Program-made: the position numbers and the translations under genes
Source: Prostheceraeus crozeri
Taxonomy: Eukaryota; Platyhelminthes; Polycladida; Euryleptidae
Direction of reading: 5' to 3'
NCBI GenBank assembly: GCA_907163375.1
Contig: CAJQUW010004413.1
Location: 47,587-111,586, forward strand
Length of the DNA stretch: 64,000 nt
Notes under the pieces: generated by a model
What the model saw: only the letters and a program-made list of their open reading frames with translations
Databases searched by the model: none
What the model was told of the DNA's origin: nothing
Shown here: positions 37,461 to 50,214 of the stretch, piece after piece
Layout of the letters: each line of letters opens with the position of its first letter
Numbering within the stretch: the first letter of the stretch is position 1

Positions 37461-39721
37461 TGGTTAATTTTGCAAGAAGCATGTTAGATTGAATTTAAGC
37501 AGGATAATAGGATGAACAATGATATGCGCAGCTAGCACATTGATTGAAATTTCGACGGGTATTCATTGAGTACTACGCTTGACATATTACTGAGGTGTCC
37601 CCTAACTTAGGTGGCAGGTCAGTGGTGTGCTAAACATAGTATTTAATCAATACCCGTCGACACTTCACTAACTTCCTAATTGCGTATCTCAAATTTACCC
37701 GGGCATGGCTGAAACTTTAAATATGGAGCTGTGTCGATGTTGAAAGATATGTACTGGGCCTGCTGATGGTTCCTGACATTGAAAATCGAAAAATTCCAGC
37801 TTCTCAGGTCTGTTCCCAATTTTTCAACTGGGGGCGCAAATTAATATTTAAATTCAGTATTCTATTTACATGTATTTAATCCAAAACAGTTGTATAAGCC
37901 AGTGCCTCTCAATTTTCATTCGTCCGCCCCCTCCTAATTATTGGAAATTTTTCTGATTACCTTTTCAGAGCACCTATGCTGATTATCCATGCAGAAATTC
38001 AAAGTTGATGTATTTAGTCCACACCAGACTGTTCTGAGAGAGGGCAATTTAATTTTAATACAGGGTATTGCTTCGAGCACCGATGTCTAGGTCACCAACT
38101 TCAACGGGCTGGGTGATATAACATCATAGGAATTGTTGCAACCAAATGTAATAGTACGAGAATGCAGGAGATGTAAAAAAATAATTTCTTCTAACGATTG
38201 TTTCTTCAAGCATCTTTCAGTGAAGACATCATGAGTCGGAAAAGCTCACCCAATGCTGGGGATCAAATTTTTTTAAAATGTTTTATAGGAAGAAAACATG
38301 AAGCTTCCTGCTTTTGCGTTTTTATGTTCTCATTGTTTAAAATACTCTGAACTGAAATTCTGCTGTTAAGAAGCTAAATACACCTCATCAGAGGGTTACA
38401 TTTGTTTTCATAGGATTTATAATCTCTTCGGACGGTCTACATGCATCACATTTCATTCTTTCTGCTTCCCTTTGCTACGTTGGTACACGCCCCCTCATCT
38501 GCCCTTAGACAAGCAAGAACCACAGTTGTATTGCCTGAAACATCTCCAATAGGTGAACTATTCAAGTGAATGATTTCAACTATAGCACCGGTCTGTTGCA
38601 GATTGAAACACGACTACATCTCAACGATCGATAATTGATTGGCAAGCTATAATCTGATCCGATTCGATCTTCTACTCGCACAACAAGCTCCGTCTTGTTG
38701 CTATGTTCTGCTCGAATGAGTGAGTTGCACTCCCGTGAGTTTAGGAGTTAGAACTAATAAAAATTAATACCAAAAGATAAGTTTTATTTTAAATTAATGA
38801 GCCGAATGATCCCAAATACCAATAAAACACACAACATATGATATTAAGATTACTGTGATACATAGACTTCAATCACTAGCTTCTATGATTAAAAAAATCA
38901 CTATAATGAAAAATTCTCAACAAAACATGTTTTTTTAAAAATGCGTTTAAAAACCGTGCATTTTCTATAATTATTATAATACAAGCAATATTTTTTAACC
39001 CTACCTAAAATCGAGGTGCTACTTGTGTATACATCTACATGTAAATTCTTCAAAACTACTTCAAATGCATTGTTCGTCTTATCACATTTATTCAAAATGC
39101 TTAACTGTGGTCAAATCATCATCATGCTCACTAAGTGCGAGTGTTGGACCTTCATATCGGCTGTGAGCTACCTACGGAATTTCGAATGTGCATGCACACC
39201 TGTTTACTTCAGTGTGACAGCAGAACCATGTGGGTTGACAAGAATGATGAATTCAATCAGTTCCAAGTTCCTACATCACAGTGTAATGTCATGCTCAATA
39301 CATGATGCCATAAATTACATCCTAGTCAAACCCTTAAAGTCTAAGTAGGGTGGCTCGAGCTCGTAGCGCTTCCAAATCTGGCTTGGACATCAAAGCAATT
39401 CATTAGCCACCGGGGGTCACATGAACCATTGTTGAGAAGCCAAACCGCTCCAGAATTTTTCACCGTTATTACGGCCTGGCCTGCTCACATGGTCGACATG
39501 TCTCGTCCTTATAGAAAAATGGAAGTCTTTCTTGGAGATTATTGAATCTCGACCCTATTGTGATAATCTTACCAGTGGATTATCAATGATTTACAATGAG
39601 TCCTTCTTAAATGTCATTTTTGAATACGGACCCGGGTGCATTTGATCTATAACAGACTTTTCATTGTGCAAGAATCAAGGAAGGGGTTCTTGGACCAGCA
39701 TGGTTTCTAAATTCTTGGTTG
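37461..39721. other. Synapsin intron sequence, no clear gene
   Basis: No mobile-element ends, RNA genes or convincing frames. A 110-codon frame at 39,016-39,348 lacks motifs. Confidence 0.4.
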
Positions 39722-40222
39722 CACATAGAATTACATAGATTGCTTAACTCTTCCAGCTTACTAGAAGTGAAGACTAATTCAAAACGATGACACATGCTGG
39801 AACTTTATAATGGGCAAAAAGGAATTCCAAGGAAAGACAGATATGAAAAGTCGTTCTTCGCTTGCGGATTGCTGTAAATTGCTAAAAGTGCTGCGATTGC
39901 TACAATTCTTTCAGATTCGAAGAATTCAGATCATTGCGCACAAGTCTTCTTTCTAATGTTGGTCCTTCCAATCATTTTTCAAGAAGATGCTGATGATTTC
40001 ACGAACCTTTTCTCAGCAGTCCTCAATGAATGTAAACTAGAAAGTGATGTGTGTCCGAAATGATATTACAACGCGCCCGTCGCTCACTCACTGACTGTTT
40101 TCCAAAAGCCGCCTAACAGCTTACTGCTTGAGAGAGTGTGTGTCTCATTTTCAATAGTATGCGACAGACAACTCATCCCTTCTAGGTAACGAAGACTGCC
40201 GAGCAAGTTGTCTAATTCCGTG
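39722..40222. mobile_element. X-family MITE, copy 4 (variant B, 501 bp)
   Basis: Starts CACATAGAATTACATAGATT and ends TTGTCTAATTCCGTG. It is flanked by CTTGGTTG (39,714-39,721) and ATTGGTTG (40,223-40,230), a 7-of-8 target duplication. The right half matches only copy 1 (9,726). No coding capacity. Confidence 0.82.
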
Positions 40223-40969
40223 ATTGGTTGTGATATCATAAATTGACAACAAAATTCTGGTGTGCTCTTGTCATTAGGTTTTCCGATTTACCTAAATTTT
40301 TGATATTTGATGCTACAAAAATTCATAACAATTCATCACTTCAAGGACCTGATATTCTTTAATGAGTTATATCGGTGTTGATGTACCATGCATCTTCTTA
40401 AGCGCACTGGCGCAATTTTTCTTCTGATGTACTCTATATAACCTACGTGTAAAAGTTCGCACTTTCAAAAGCATTTCAAAAATTGAGTGGGAATTATTCA
40501 TTTTGAAACAGCGTGAGTATTATTGTCGGTTAGTAGGCAAAGGTTGTCCACCAGTAGTTTTATTGATTATACTCGTATTGTTCTAGGAAGTATTGAAATT
40601 AAACTGATGAAGTTTGCAATTTCATCAAGGCGCTGACATGAGAGTAATAAGATACATAAAATAATACAGAAAAGAGTTAGTGCCTTCCGTGCCACCTATA
40701 CTTTCTGCATACTGCAGTATGTAAATGCAGGATTAAAGAATTCTGTAAATTGCTACAGATGTTCAGCTTCGCCAATGACTTCTAAGTCTCAAAATTTGAA
40801 ATCCATTCTGTTTGGGCCAAATTCAAACGTGTCATACGCTACTGCAGAATATGTAGAGCCTAAAGGTCGCGATGAATTCACCGAACAGTGTAGGTGATGG
40901 GCCCAGAGTCCCTTTCTCCGATTTGTGGCATCATTGTGTACATTGATACGAAACAGTTTTATTCCTTAC
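40223..40969. other. Synapsin intron sequence, nothing recognised
   Basis: No features supported apart from the target-duplication copy at its left edge. Confidence 0.4.
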
Positions 40970-41032
40970 CTTTCCTTTGCCTCCGAATGTGTTTCCCACT
41001 TTAACTACCGCAGGCAACTTTGGGACGAGGAT
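40970..41032 (-). CDS. Syn: Synapsin exon: VVKVG-GGKGK glycine loop of the C domain
   Basis: A short 63 bp (21-codon) minus-strand exon, in phase 0 at both ends, with acceptor attgtag and donor gtaagg. The peptide ILVPKLPAVVKVGNTFGG ends in KGK. Vertebrate synapsin reads YPVVVKMGHAHSGMGK here: a conserved strand followed by the glycine-rich loop and Lys that contact ATP phosphates. The intron downstream is 16.8 kb and the one upstream is 15.1 kb. Both are the main landing zones for mobile elements in this window. Confidence 0.88.
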
Positions 41033-43095
41033 CTACAATACAGAGCACAATCTGAGTATAATGTAAACATGAGATAGAAGATAAGGAAAACTATATCAAA
41101 CAACAGATTGAAACGATAAGACAGACAAATAAACTTATCACAATGTCCTATCTCAGTTCGCTTCGAAAAGAGATCATCTTGGGTGAGAGATAGCGGAACT
41201 ACGGCTTCATTTAAAAAGGCAAATCTTTGATGTAAAAATCAATTAATCATCAAAATGGCAGAATCTCTTTATCTCTGGGTAAATCATAGACACACTACGT
41301 GAATTGAGCTATTCTCTACTATGTGCTATCAACTCTGCTAACATTTTATACAAATAAGAGACTATTTTCCACAGAATTTAGGTGGTCTACTCGCTAACTA
41401 ATCTCTTCGGCAAAATAAAAGATCTGGGAAATACGCATGCATTGTGAGTATCATTTTCTGTGCGTCGTGTTAGCATGCAATGCAAAGCAAAACAAAATAT
41501 CAACCTCATGCACACCAAAACAATTTGCTGTTGATCGCACAAAACGTAGGAATCATGCCATAACATCATTCCTCAGTAGGTGATATACGGATATATCTTG
41601 AATCAAATCTCATTTTCTTTATTTCTTGCGCTACTCTCCGTCGTTCTTCTATTCAGGAAAGGTGAGTCACTATCTGTGGGAGCTTCGATGGTTCTCACCA
41701 TTACTCGAGCGAACTACCCACACCTCGTAAAGTGAGACTCATCGCTTTCTGTCACTTTCAGAGTCTCGGTTGATATCACAGCGTCACATTTTCATCTGAG
41801 ATATTTTCGATGCAATTAGAATTAATATGCGATGTAATTATGCAAGTCTTTCTAGTATTCCTCTTTTACCTATTGTTTACTCTTCTTTGATGTATTGTCA
41901 TACAAATCCTTCATTTCTGAATTATTCGAAATTAGACTTTGCTTGCCAGATGATGACTGATAAAAACGCTTCTAGACTTCATGGACTAAAGCTCTCAACA
42001 CGCATGGTTTACGTAAGATACATCCTGTCTGGCAGATTAATGCTGGCTAGGCTGCAGGGCTGTAAGGCTCCGGATGATTCAGAAGAAATAATACCTATTA
42101 GTTGCCTAAACCTATTTATGCATCATTTCCTACTTCTTTAAAATTGTTCTTCATAATTGTTCCATTTCTACTCGGTCTTTGATATCACTTTTGATAGCAT
42201 TGATTGATTTGTATAACATTCTAATTGTTTTTCTAATTCTTTTCGAAAATTCGTTTTCCATAGTATTAGAGAATTAATTGTGAGCATCGCTAATCTGCTG
42301 TGTTAAACAATTAGCAAATCTGAGCTTACACAACAATATATGTGTTGAGGCGCTCTGCATAATGCATTTGTTTCTGTTTTAGGGAGCGATTGAATGCCAT
42401 AAGAAGTTTTATGATCACGGAATGATTTCATGGATTAGCAACTTAAAACGAGATGTTTTGTGAAGTATAATGACAACGCAAATGCATGAGTAGTGCGACG
42501 GTGTCGATGCTGTTAAGCTGCAAGATTTCAAAAATTATCCGGGATAGCCCTATTGACTAGGTGGTGAACAAATCGATGAATAAGATCATAGCCCTTTATT
42601 TTGCAGCTTTTAGACCAACCCGGTTGAAAATCTAGTGCATGAATACGCATCTCTAACAAAGCAATTAATCATGACATTTAAGATTATTCAAACAACGCTC
42701 TACGAAAACTGCCAACTATAGAAAACAGAGATATTGTAAGTATTAACCCAACCCTATCGGGTAGGGAGCAGATTCGGCCTCTCCGTAACTTATAAAGTAT
42801 TGCTCCAAAGGAAATGAAGTTCACCGACAACAAAACATTGTGTTTCCGTGAAATTTCTTATGATGGGTTCCATTTTCTCTAACTCATCCATCATCCCGCA
42901 ATAAATAGCAATTTAAAACTTAAGACTTAAAATCATCAAATTTGGCAGATTTTTGAAATTTACTTATCTATGACTATAAATCCTTTTATAATGATCGCTA
43001 TTTACCGTGCCAAAATGGTTAAATGGGCTGAGAAATTGCAGCGTCAGTTCAATTTCAGCAATTCAATGCGACTGCATCCTGAGAATGGTCGTCTT
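41033..43095. other. Synapsin intron sequence, no clear gene
   Basis: A 104-codon plus-strand frame at 41,827-42,141 has no motif. No repeat ends seen. Confidence 0.4.
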
Positions 43096-43212
43096 GCTCG
43101 ACACGCTCATTTGCTCGAGAAATTCATTTGTTCGACAAGATCATTTCTTAGACACGTTCATTTATTCGACAGGCTCATTTGCTTGACACGTTCATTTGTT
43201 CGATGCGTTTTA
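43096..43212. repeat. 17-bp minisatellite, about seven copies
   Basis: Six full units of GYTCGACACGCTCATTT-type sequence start at 43,096, 43,113, 43,130, 43,147, 43,164 and 43,181, followed by a partial unit. Because 17 is not a multiple of three, a plus-strand frame crosses it without stops but reads a different phase in each unit, so it is not a protein repeat. Confidence 0.92.
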
Positions 43213-44158
43213 AGTCATACTCGTGAATTTTGCATTTCTTTGAATTAACTTCAGCACATTTCTAATGGGTTCCATCGTTTACCGTTTTCCAGCAATAATG
43301 TAGGCAAATTCATTACTTGTGAGCAGAGGTCTGTCTTTTGATGTTTTTTGCTTCTTGATGCTCTATCTTATCAATTTACGAAATCAAACTAATGAATATT
43401 ATAATTTATGTTATCTAAAGCATCTAATTCAAACCTTGATTTGAGCATTTGCAGTGCATATAGATTGTGTATAGGTAGATCTCAATGCTAGAAATCCATG
43501 CCATCATAGCCGATGATAATTTCTTCGAACAATTGAACGTATCGACAAAAAATAGACCATAGAATTTCGCGCATGAGTTGTCGAAGAATAATTTAGGATA
43601 ATTTAGTTCAAAGTTAGAACTGAACATTGAAGCACTAATGAATATGAAATAGCAGTGATATCAGAGTTATGCGGCAATATATACACCCAAGTAAAGAGTA
43701 AGCTTGATGAAACGCTGTGTAGCATTTGAAAACAAAATTATAAAATCAAAAACATCAATGAAGAATGAAATTAACAACATCTAATTTGCCTACTGGTTTA
43801 TCCTCGTCAGTTGAATTCCGGAAAAAGTTGAGAATCCCCTAAAACAGCAGCAAAACAGTTTATGCGTGCACATGTGAGTGAACTATGGCATGCTGTCAAT
43901 ATATATGCGCGGCGTGCAAATGATCTATGCTCATACAAACAGTGGGTTGTATACAGCTAGGTAACCGATGGTGTATTAGTCAATCAACAAACGAAGAAGA
44001 GCAATTATAAAACTGAATAATATAAAATCTACAGCTTTGGTAATTTGAGAAAAAAGGACAGGATACTTGGGAACTGTTTGAGTTGCTCCTTGTTTCTGAT
44101 GGAGAATATGATCAGGCAAGTATCATGTTCTGGAAGTCGAAAGTATCAAATCATTTTT

Positions 44159-44183
44159 GTTGCTGTTGTTGTTGTTGTTGTTT
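44159..44183. repeat. (GTT)n microsatellite
   Basis: TTGCTGTTGTTGTTGTTG-type run of about eight triplets, directly left of the GC-rich block. Confidence 0.9.
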
Positions 44184-44189
44184 TACACG

Positions 44190-44690
44190 ACTCCGTCCAG
44201 CGTATAGGAGGCCTCGTATCAAGACAATACGAAACGACAAAGCACACCCACTAAGCAAATTACTGCTGGCGAGGAGTGCCCCGGGGAGGAGATGGCCGTT
44301 CCGATACCACAGGGTGCTTCCATGCCCAAGGCAAGGCTGCTCACAAAGAGTGAACAGGATTGGCCTATAGAGGTGGCAACCTTAATGGTCCCACCCCGCA
44401 CCTTACCTCCGAAGAGGGGCGCAGCCATTGCTGAGGGGACTTTGGGTAAGGCATAGCCAGATACACCACAGGGGAGGAAGCTCAAATAGCTCTGTTGCAT
44501 ATCCCAACAGCTAAGCATATCCGCAACATTAGTGTAGCCACTGAGGAAAGGCACTGAGAATAAGATATCAAACTTCCAACAATGCAGTGGCAAAAGGCCC
44601 CTTTTAGTCTCTCCTCTGACTACACGCACGGGAAAGTCGGTCTAATTCTAATCAGTCCCGGGAACCGCACCGGGGAAACATTTTGGTGCC
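44190..44690. other. GC-rich block of foreign-looking composition
   Basis: About 500 bp with words such as GTGCCCCGGGGAGGAGATGG and GGGAACCGCACCGGGGAAAC, clearly richer in G and C than the surroundings. A 136-codon frame is open on the minus strand (44,219-44,629) but shows no motif. Preceded by the GTT repeat. It could be the untranslated region or SINE-like part of a retroelement; I cannot assign it. Confidence 0.45.
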
Positions 44691-45103
44691 TTGTTTGCAT
44701 GAAGCGGAGCAACAAGAACATGATGTAAGTCCGAAAAATGATGCAAAATGCTTTCAGGCTTCTACTAACATGAAAGTGTTAAAATGCACTGAAAATTGTA
44801 CATCTATAATCTACATAAGCTGATATAACAAGAAAGTAACCAGAAAAAATGAAAGATACAATCGATTGTTCAACCAAATCATGATGTTGGTCATATTATT
44901 TATTTCTTCTCCAATGCAATGCGAGCGTCATGCGACCACATCCAGACGAGGTAGTGTAAATGTAATTACTATGTTCTTGTGCATTCCTGCAAACATGTTA
45001 CTGGTATTAGATAATCGCATGCTTTGAACATCATCATCCAATTATCGCTCATTATCCGAATTATTAATTGAATCTTGTGGTTTTCACGGGCGCAAGCGGT
45101 AGT

Positions 45104-45268
45104 GACAGAAGAAGAGTTAGGCGGCCCTTGTGGCTCTCACGTGATTGACTGAGCGCGCAGTGCATCAAACAGCGTATCACAGTCAAGACAGAAGTAGAGA
45201 TAGGCGCCCCCTGGCCCTCACGTCATTGCTGAGCGCGCGCAGTGCATCAAACAACGTATCACAGTCAA
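45104..45268. repeat. Tandem duplication, two ~82-bp units
   Basis: Units 45,104-45,186 and 45,187-45,268 share GACAGAAG-AGAG, TCACGT-ATTG, CTGAGCGCGC and CAGTGCATCAAAC. Roughly 85 percent identical by eye. Confidence 0.85.
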
Positions 45269-46786
45269 CTTCATCAGTTATTCATAACAGGCATCTTCGC
45301 AAGTGGTATTTTAAGTACGAACTGCACTTAATGTAAACCAAGCTTTAGACAACGTTCACTGAGGTTCACTGAGATACAGTCGTCAAATGGACACATCATT
45401 TTCGCTGGTCAACTCCTCATGATCTCAAATAACTGAACACGCTTGAAGTGAAGCTATGATCCGATTCGTCGAATTCAGACTTGAACTCAATCAATGTTCA
45501 ATGGGAAAATGCGTTTCTTGTCCTGTGGAGCAGTTTTGGCGGGCATCGTCATTGTTCTGAAATGCCTTGTTTAGACCAAAACATGGACACAACGCAGTTT
45601 ATTTCTGCGATGACAGCAACTGTTGAGTTGACACAACTCTCTGTTTGATGCCGGTAGATGCCTTTTGCTGACAAAACCGCGGTAAATTTGGGTAGCGTTG
45701 TGAAATAGCGCATCAGAGACTTAGAGTACATCAGAGTACATAGCACTGCGCAGTATTCGCAGTATTTGCGCCGTGTGTCTTTTGCTCAACACATCAAAAG
45801 TGCCATGCGCCATTTGCTCTTGGCACATCATCACCAGGCTTCGATATTTAAACCAATTTTTCATTTAGCTAGATGACTTTGATATTAATTTTGCATCTGT
45901 CGAAGTTAGACAGTTATAGGTTGCACCATGCGCGATTACACGAGCGCGAAGTACGAGTTTAATCGAGAGTGGTGCAACCAAATAATTAAATTGTTTAAGC
46001 GTGTCACTTTGCTAGAACTGCAAGCTGATTCAAAAGATGGCACATGCAGGAACTTACTAAGTGGGTAAATAGAAATGTTTAATACCTTGCAGAGACAGGA
46101 AAAATAGTCGTGCGTTACTGGCGGATTGCTGTGAATTCCTTCTAAATGCTCCGATTGCCACGATTCCTTCTGATTCGAAGAATTCTGATCATTGCGCAAA
46201 AATTTTCTAAATAATATGGGTACTTCCGTTTATCATTAAAAAGTTAGCAGGCGCACGAAAAAACGTTCACAAGCTTCTCTATAGAACTTGACATCGACTG
46301 TGTCTCTTTGCGATGTTCCGGTTGATAACAATCACTGAAACATCGCACATATTTGGCGTGTTTAATGTTGAACTGGCTGCTTATTGTTCAATTGCTATGG
46401 CATTATGTCAGCAGATTGCGCCATTTCGTAGGCTTTACATGTTCCAATGCTTCCTCTCTAGTCAAACAGAAGAAGACACGACCTGTCCAATTCTGTGGAT
46501 CCACCAGATTTAACCAATTTCTATGCATTTGCAAAAAAATATCTGGAATATATGCTTCACAATTCAATAATCAGATCCAAAGTGAATGTTTCATAGAAAG
46601 AGGCTCTTTGACTTTGTTCCCTGACACAACAAAAAGATGAACATTTCAAAGATCAGAAGAACCGTCTGAACTGCTCATGTTGAGGCGGAATACTCTCTGG
46701 ATAGTGATTGTCTAAAGAGTAAACAATTAAAGGCGCATTCAATTGATCAATTTCAATACAGAACCCTCATTCCCCCATCATAGCAT

Positions 46787-47303
46787 CACAGGTAGGTGGA
46801 AAGTGCTGAATGTCGAAAAAAATTGCTAATACTCAAATCATGTATTACAGCCTTTGTATATCCCTACTATGCGCAAAAACGAAAAAATGAAAAAAATCGG
46901 CAATCTATGTAAAGAGAAAATACAAAAAAATAAGAATTAAATATCAAAAAAATCAAAAAAATAAAAAAAAATTATTTCTAGTCACCAGACAAATTGCTAA
47001 TGTTAAATACCTATATCAGACTAATTGTAGGGTTGTTTTATACACATGAACATAAATATTGCAAAAATCGTTGGAGTAAATATTGAGAAAAATGTATAAA
47101 GGAAAGCAAAAAGCACAAAAAAGCAAAAATAATTTTTTATGCCTCCCGAACAATTGCTAATGCTTAATATCTGTATTGGAGCTATTGTAAAGTTGTTCTA
47201 TACTAAAAAACGTAAAGCTAGACAAATTGGCGGTGTAAATATTGAGAAGTTGACAAAATATAAATAAGAAAAATACACGTAGTTTTGAAATAAGTTCTTG
47301 CTT
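46787..47303. repeat. Left TIR of the RAG1-like element, with three sub-repeats
   Basis: Pairs with 50,215-50,696. ATTGCTAAT recurs at about 46,822, 46,993 and 47,153 (spacing 171 and 160 bp), each followed by related sequence including CTATTGTA/AATTGTAG and AAATATTGAGAA. The first 7 bases, CACAGGT, then 22 bases, then an A-rich run recall the heptamer-spacer-nonamer layout of RSSs. That comparison is inference. Confidence 0.85.
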
Positions 47304-47800
47304 GTCTAGCTTTTCGTTGTAGCCTATACATATTCTGATATATATTGCAAATATGTATGCAATATTGCATACAAAGATACCTAAACTTAAGTAAATTGTC
47401 ATTTTATTAAACGAAATTGAATAAAAAGGGTGTTATTACAAACAATAATTCACGAAGAAAAGTTTCCATATTGCATTAACGTGTAGTTAAGTCTTGTCTG
47501 ATAATGAGATAAACTTATGATTTCTATCTGAAGCGTGTGAAAATTTTCAGTTTTAAAATCGAAGCACGCACACGACGTGGACTCTATATATTACAGTTTG
47601 TAGATGAAAGATATCGGGCAGATGAATAGATATCTAGGAGCTCATGGCTTAACGTTATATACAACGTAAGGCTTCCCGGAGATCTATTTATAGCATCAAG
47701 AAAAGCTGTGGGAATCCCTTTGCATAAAATAACTTTACCTTAATGCATGTAGACTACACACCTAACTTCGCTCTCAGTTTACTCTGTCGTTGTCGGCATC

Positions 47801-49906
47801 ATGTCGGAATTTCATCTGAAGAACTGTGGACGAGTTTGTTTACTTTGCATTGGTAAAACAAAGAAGATGTTTAATATTACGTCACGATCTTGGGACATTT
47901 TGCAAAAGTATTTCATCGATGGATTTCAACGAAACGACGAAAGGTTTCCAACCGTGTTATGCAGCAATTGCTCCAAAGTTATTAGTGAGTATGGTCGAGG
48001 CATTTTCAATCGTACTGTAAATTTAATCGACTTTTCTAAACTCGAAATTCCTCGCACTCGAAGTGCAGCATCCGGTTCTACCTGTGGCTGCAAGATATGT
48101 GCTGTAGCTACTTCTGTTCCTAAAAATATCAGTGATTCGATATCCAAAGAACCTATACCTCACTGACGGCTAGCTGGACGTCCCTCTTCGTTTTCCAATG
48201 AGCCTTGTTCTTCGTCGTCTTCTACGGTCAAACAAAGACCCATCACATTGTGTAATTTATGTCTTTCTACTTAAGGAAGAAGTTCTTCGCATGCATGCAA
48301 TAAAACAACAAGAATTGATAATTTACGACAGCTTGCAAATGTATCGCCAACTTCAAAGGAAAAATTGACATCATCATTGATTCGTGAAAAACGTCAATCA
48401 TCTGATAATCCATCGGAAGTTACCGCTCTAAACTTTGCATCTACGACTGGCAAGCCCTTAACTATTACCATTGGATCACCGCCTGTCCCAAAAGTTAGAA
48501 AAAGTACATCGAGCTCCGTGATATCAGAAATTCAATCTAATTTAGATCTCTCCAATCAGCAAACAATCAAACTGGCTGGACATATACGGATCGCATCATC
48601 TGAACGTAAATGTATTGAACCAAACTTGAGAAATGAGCTGAAAAGTCTTAATCATCGTCTAGACGGATTTTTTCGGTTGAATCAAATCGATTTCTTTCAA
48701 AAACTTCAGTTGAACAGAATGAATTCGTTAATCGTCCATTTGTATTCTGCAGTGATCTAAATGGATTCATTAATTCAATTCAACAGCATCGACGTAAGTC
48801 CTACCAATTTGCAAAAATTGGACTGGATGGTGGTGGAGGGTTCATGAAGGTCAGTATTACTCTCCATAATTGCAATGAAGACGATGAAAATGAGCCTTCT
48901 GAGAGGCAACAGCGATTCTCTTATAGAGATGGAATAGCAAACAAAAGTAAAGATACAGGGGTGAAAAAGTCCTTTGTCATTGGTCTGGTGCCAGACCTAC
49001 CCGAAAATTACTTCAATATCATCTTGTGTTGGGTCAAGTTAGGCCTAAATGATATTTCAATTGAAAACACTATTGCGGCAGATCTAAAGTTAGCAAACAT
49101 TATTATTGGCATAATGGGACATGGTAGTAACCACCCATGTACATGGTTTGATGCCTCTAGAGCTGACATACTAGCCGGAAATTGTGGCTCACTGCGAACA
49201 CTTAGAAACCTGCGTAATCTTCATTGGCAATGGAGAAATTCTGGCAGCTGAACTACTAAAGCCTAACTAAGCTAACTAAGCTATTCTAAAGCTCAACTAC
49301 TAAGTTATTCATGGATGTATGATTAAAGGTGAAGATGATAAATTGATTCTTGACGTCATTGCGCCACCAGAGCTTCATTTGATGATTGGAGCGATCACAC
49401 ATATGTTCAAAGGCCTGAAAGAGGTATGGCCAGAGGCTGATGAGTGGGCAAATCGATGCAAAGTGAATCAATTACCATACCATGGCGGAGTCTTCAATGG
49501 AAACTCGTGTAAAGCTCTCCTGAAAAATATTCAACTTTTGAATGACTTAAACTGTCCGCGAACTGATTTCTTTGATGCTTTCCTATCATTTTGAAATGTC
49601 GTAGATACATGCTTTGGAGCATCACTTTCTGAGGACTACGTCGAACACATCAATGATTTTCATTCGAAATTCGAAGTTTTAAATCTTCGCATAACTTCTA
49701 AAATCCATACAATATTCCACCATGTTCCCCAATTTTGCGAGCGCCATATCCCGAATGGTTTAGGAGTATGGTCGGAACAGATCTCTGAGTCCATTCGCAG
49801 TGATTTTTTGAAGACCTGGTCACGATATAAAGTAGCTCCAAGTAATGACCGATACGACCAGCAACTTCTCAGTGCTGTAAGAGACCATGCAAGCAAACAT
49901 ATTTGA
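47801..49906 (+). pseudogene. RAG1-like / Transib-type transposase, decayed
   Basis: The N-terminal 121 codons (MSEFHLKNCGRVCLLC...) have zinc-type pairs C13/C16, C54/C57 (LCSNC) and C97/C100 (CGCKIC). An LCNLCLST ... HAC motif follows. This is the cysteine order of the RAG1 N-terminal region. The core then reads FAKIGLDGGGGFMKVSI, HPCTWFDASRADI, PPELHLMIGAITHMF, and HHVPQFCERHIPNGLGVW followed by SEQISES. RAG1 and Transib have D-G, ICTLCDA/CPICGA, LHCDIG/LHAWIR and SEGNES/GENASES in that order. I infer the Asp near 48,826 and the Glu at 49,774 as catalytic positions. The middle Asp is not clear (LHLM where RAG1 has LHCD). Breaks: TGA 48,164, TAA 48,272, frameshifts near 48,705 and 49,200-49,300, TGA 49,592. 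Confidence 0.72.
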
Positions 49907-50214
49907 GTGTGCTCTGATATAATTGCTTCTATTTTAAGCTAGCCTACAGACTGAGTAAATTCAGCAAGCTGGCATTTTGAATCATGTGTAGCTATGATTT
50001 AGTTCTTGTCAGGAAGGTAAACTTCTAATACATAAACATCCTTCAATTTCGATTACATTGGTATTTTTACTTGCATATTAGATATTCCGGAAGTGAACGC
50101 TGGGCATATAATTGAGTATTCATTGAATCATATACGGGTGTGTAGTTAAATAAATAAAGAATACCCGAATAAATAAAATCATAAAACAAAATTTGAATTA
50201 TTAATTTATAAGTA

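Noticed and set aside
43000-43248. Frame crossing the 17-bp minisatellite as a repeat protein
   Set aside because: The unit is not divisible by three and the peptide does not repeat in register; it is a DNA repeat only.
47403-50210. A RAG2-like gene beside the RAG1-like gene
   Set aside because: I looked for kelch-type repeats on both strands inside the element and saw none; all coding signal belongs to one decayed gene.
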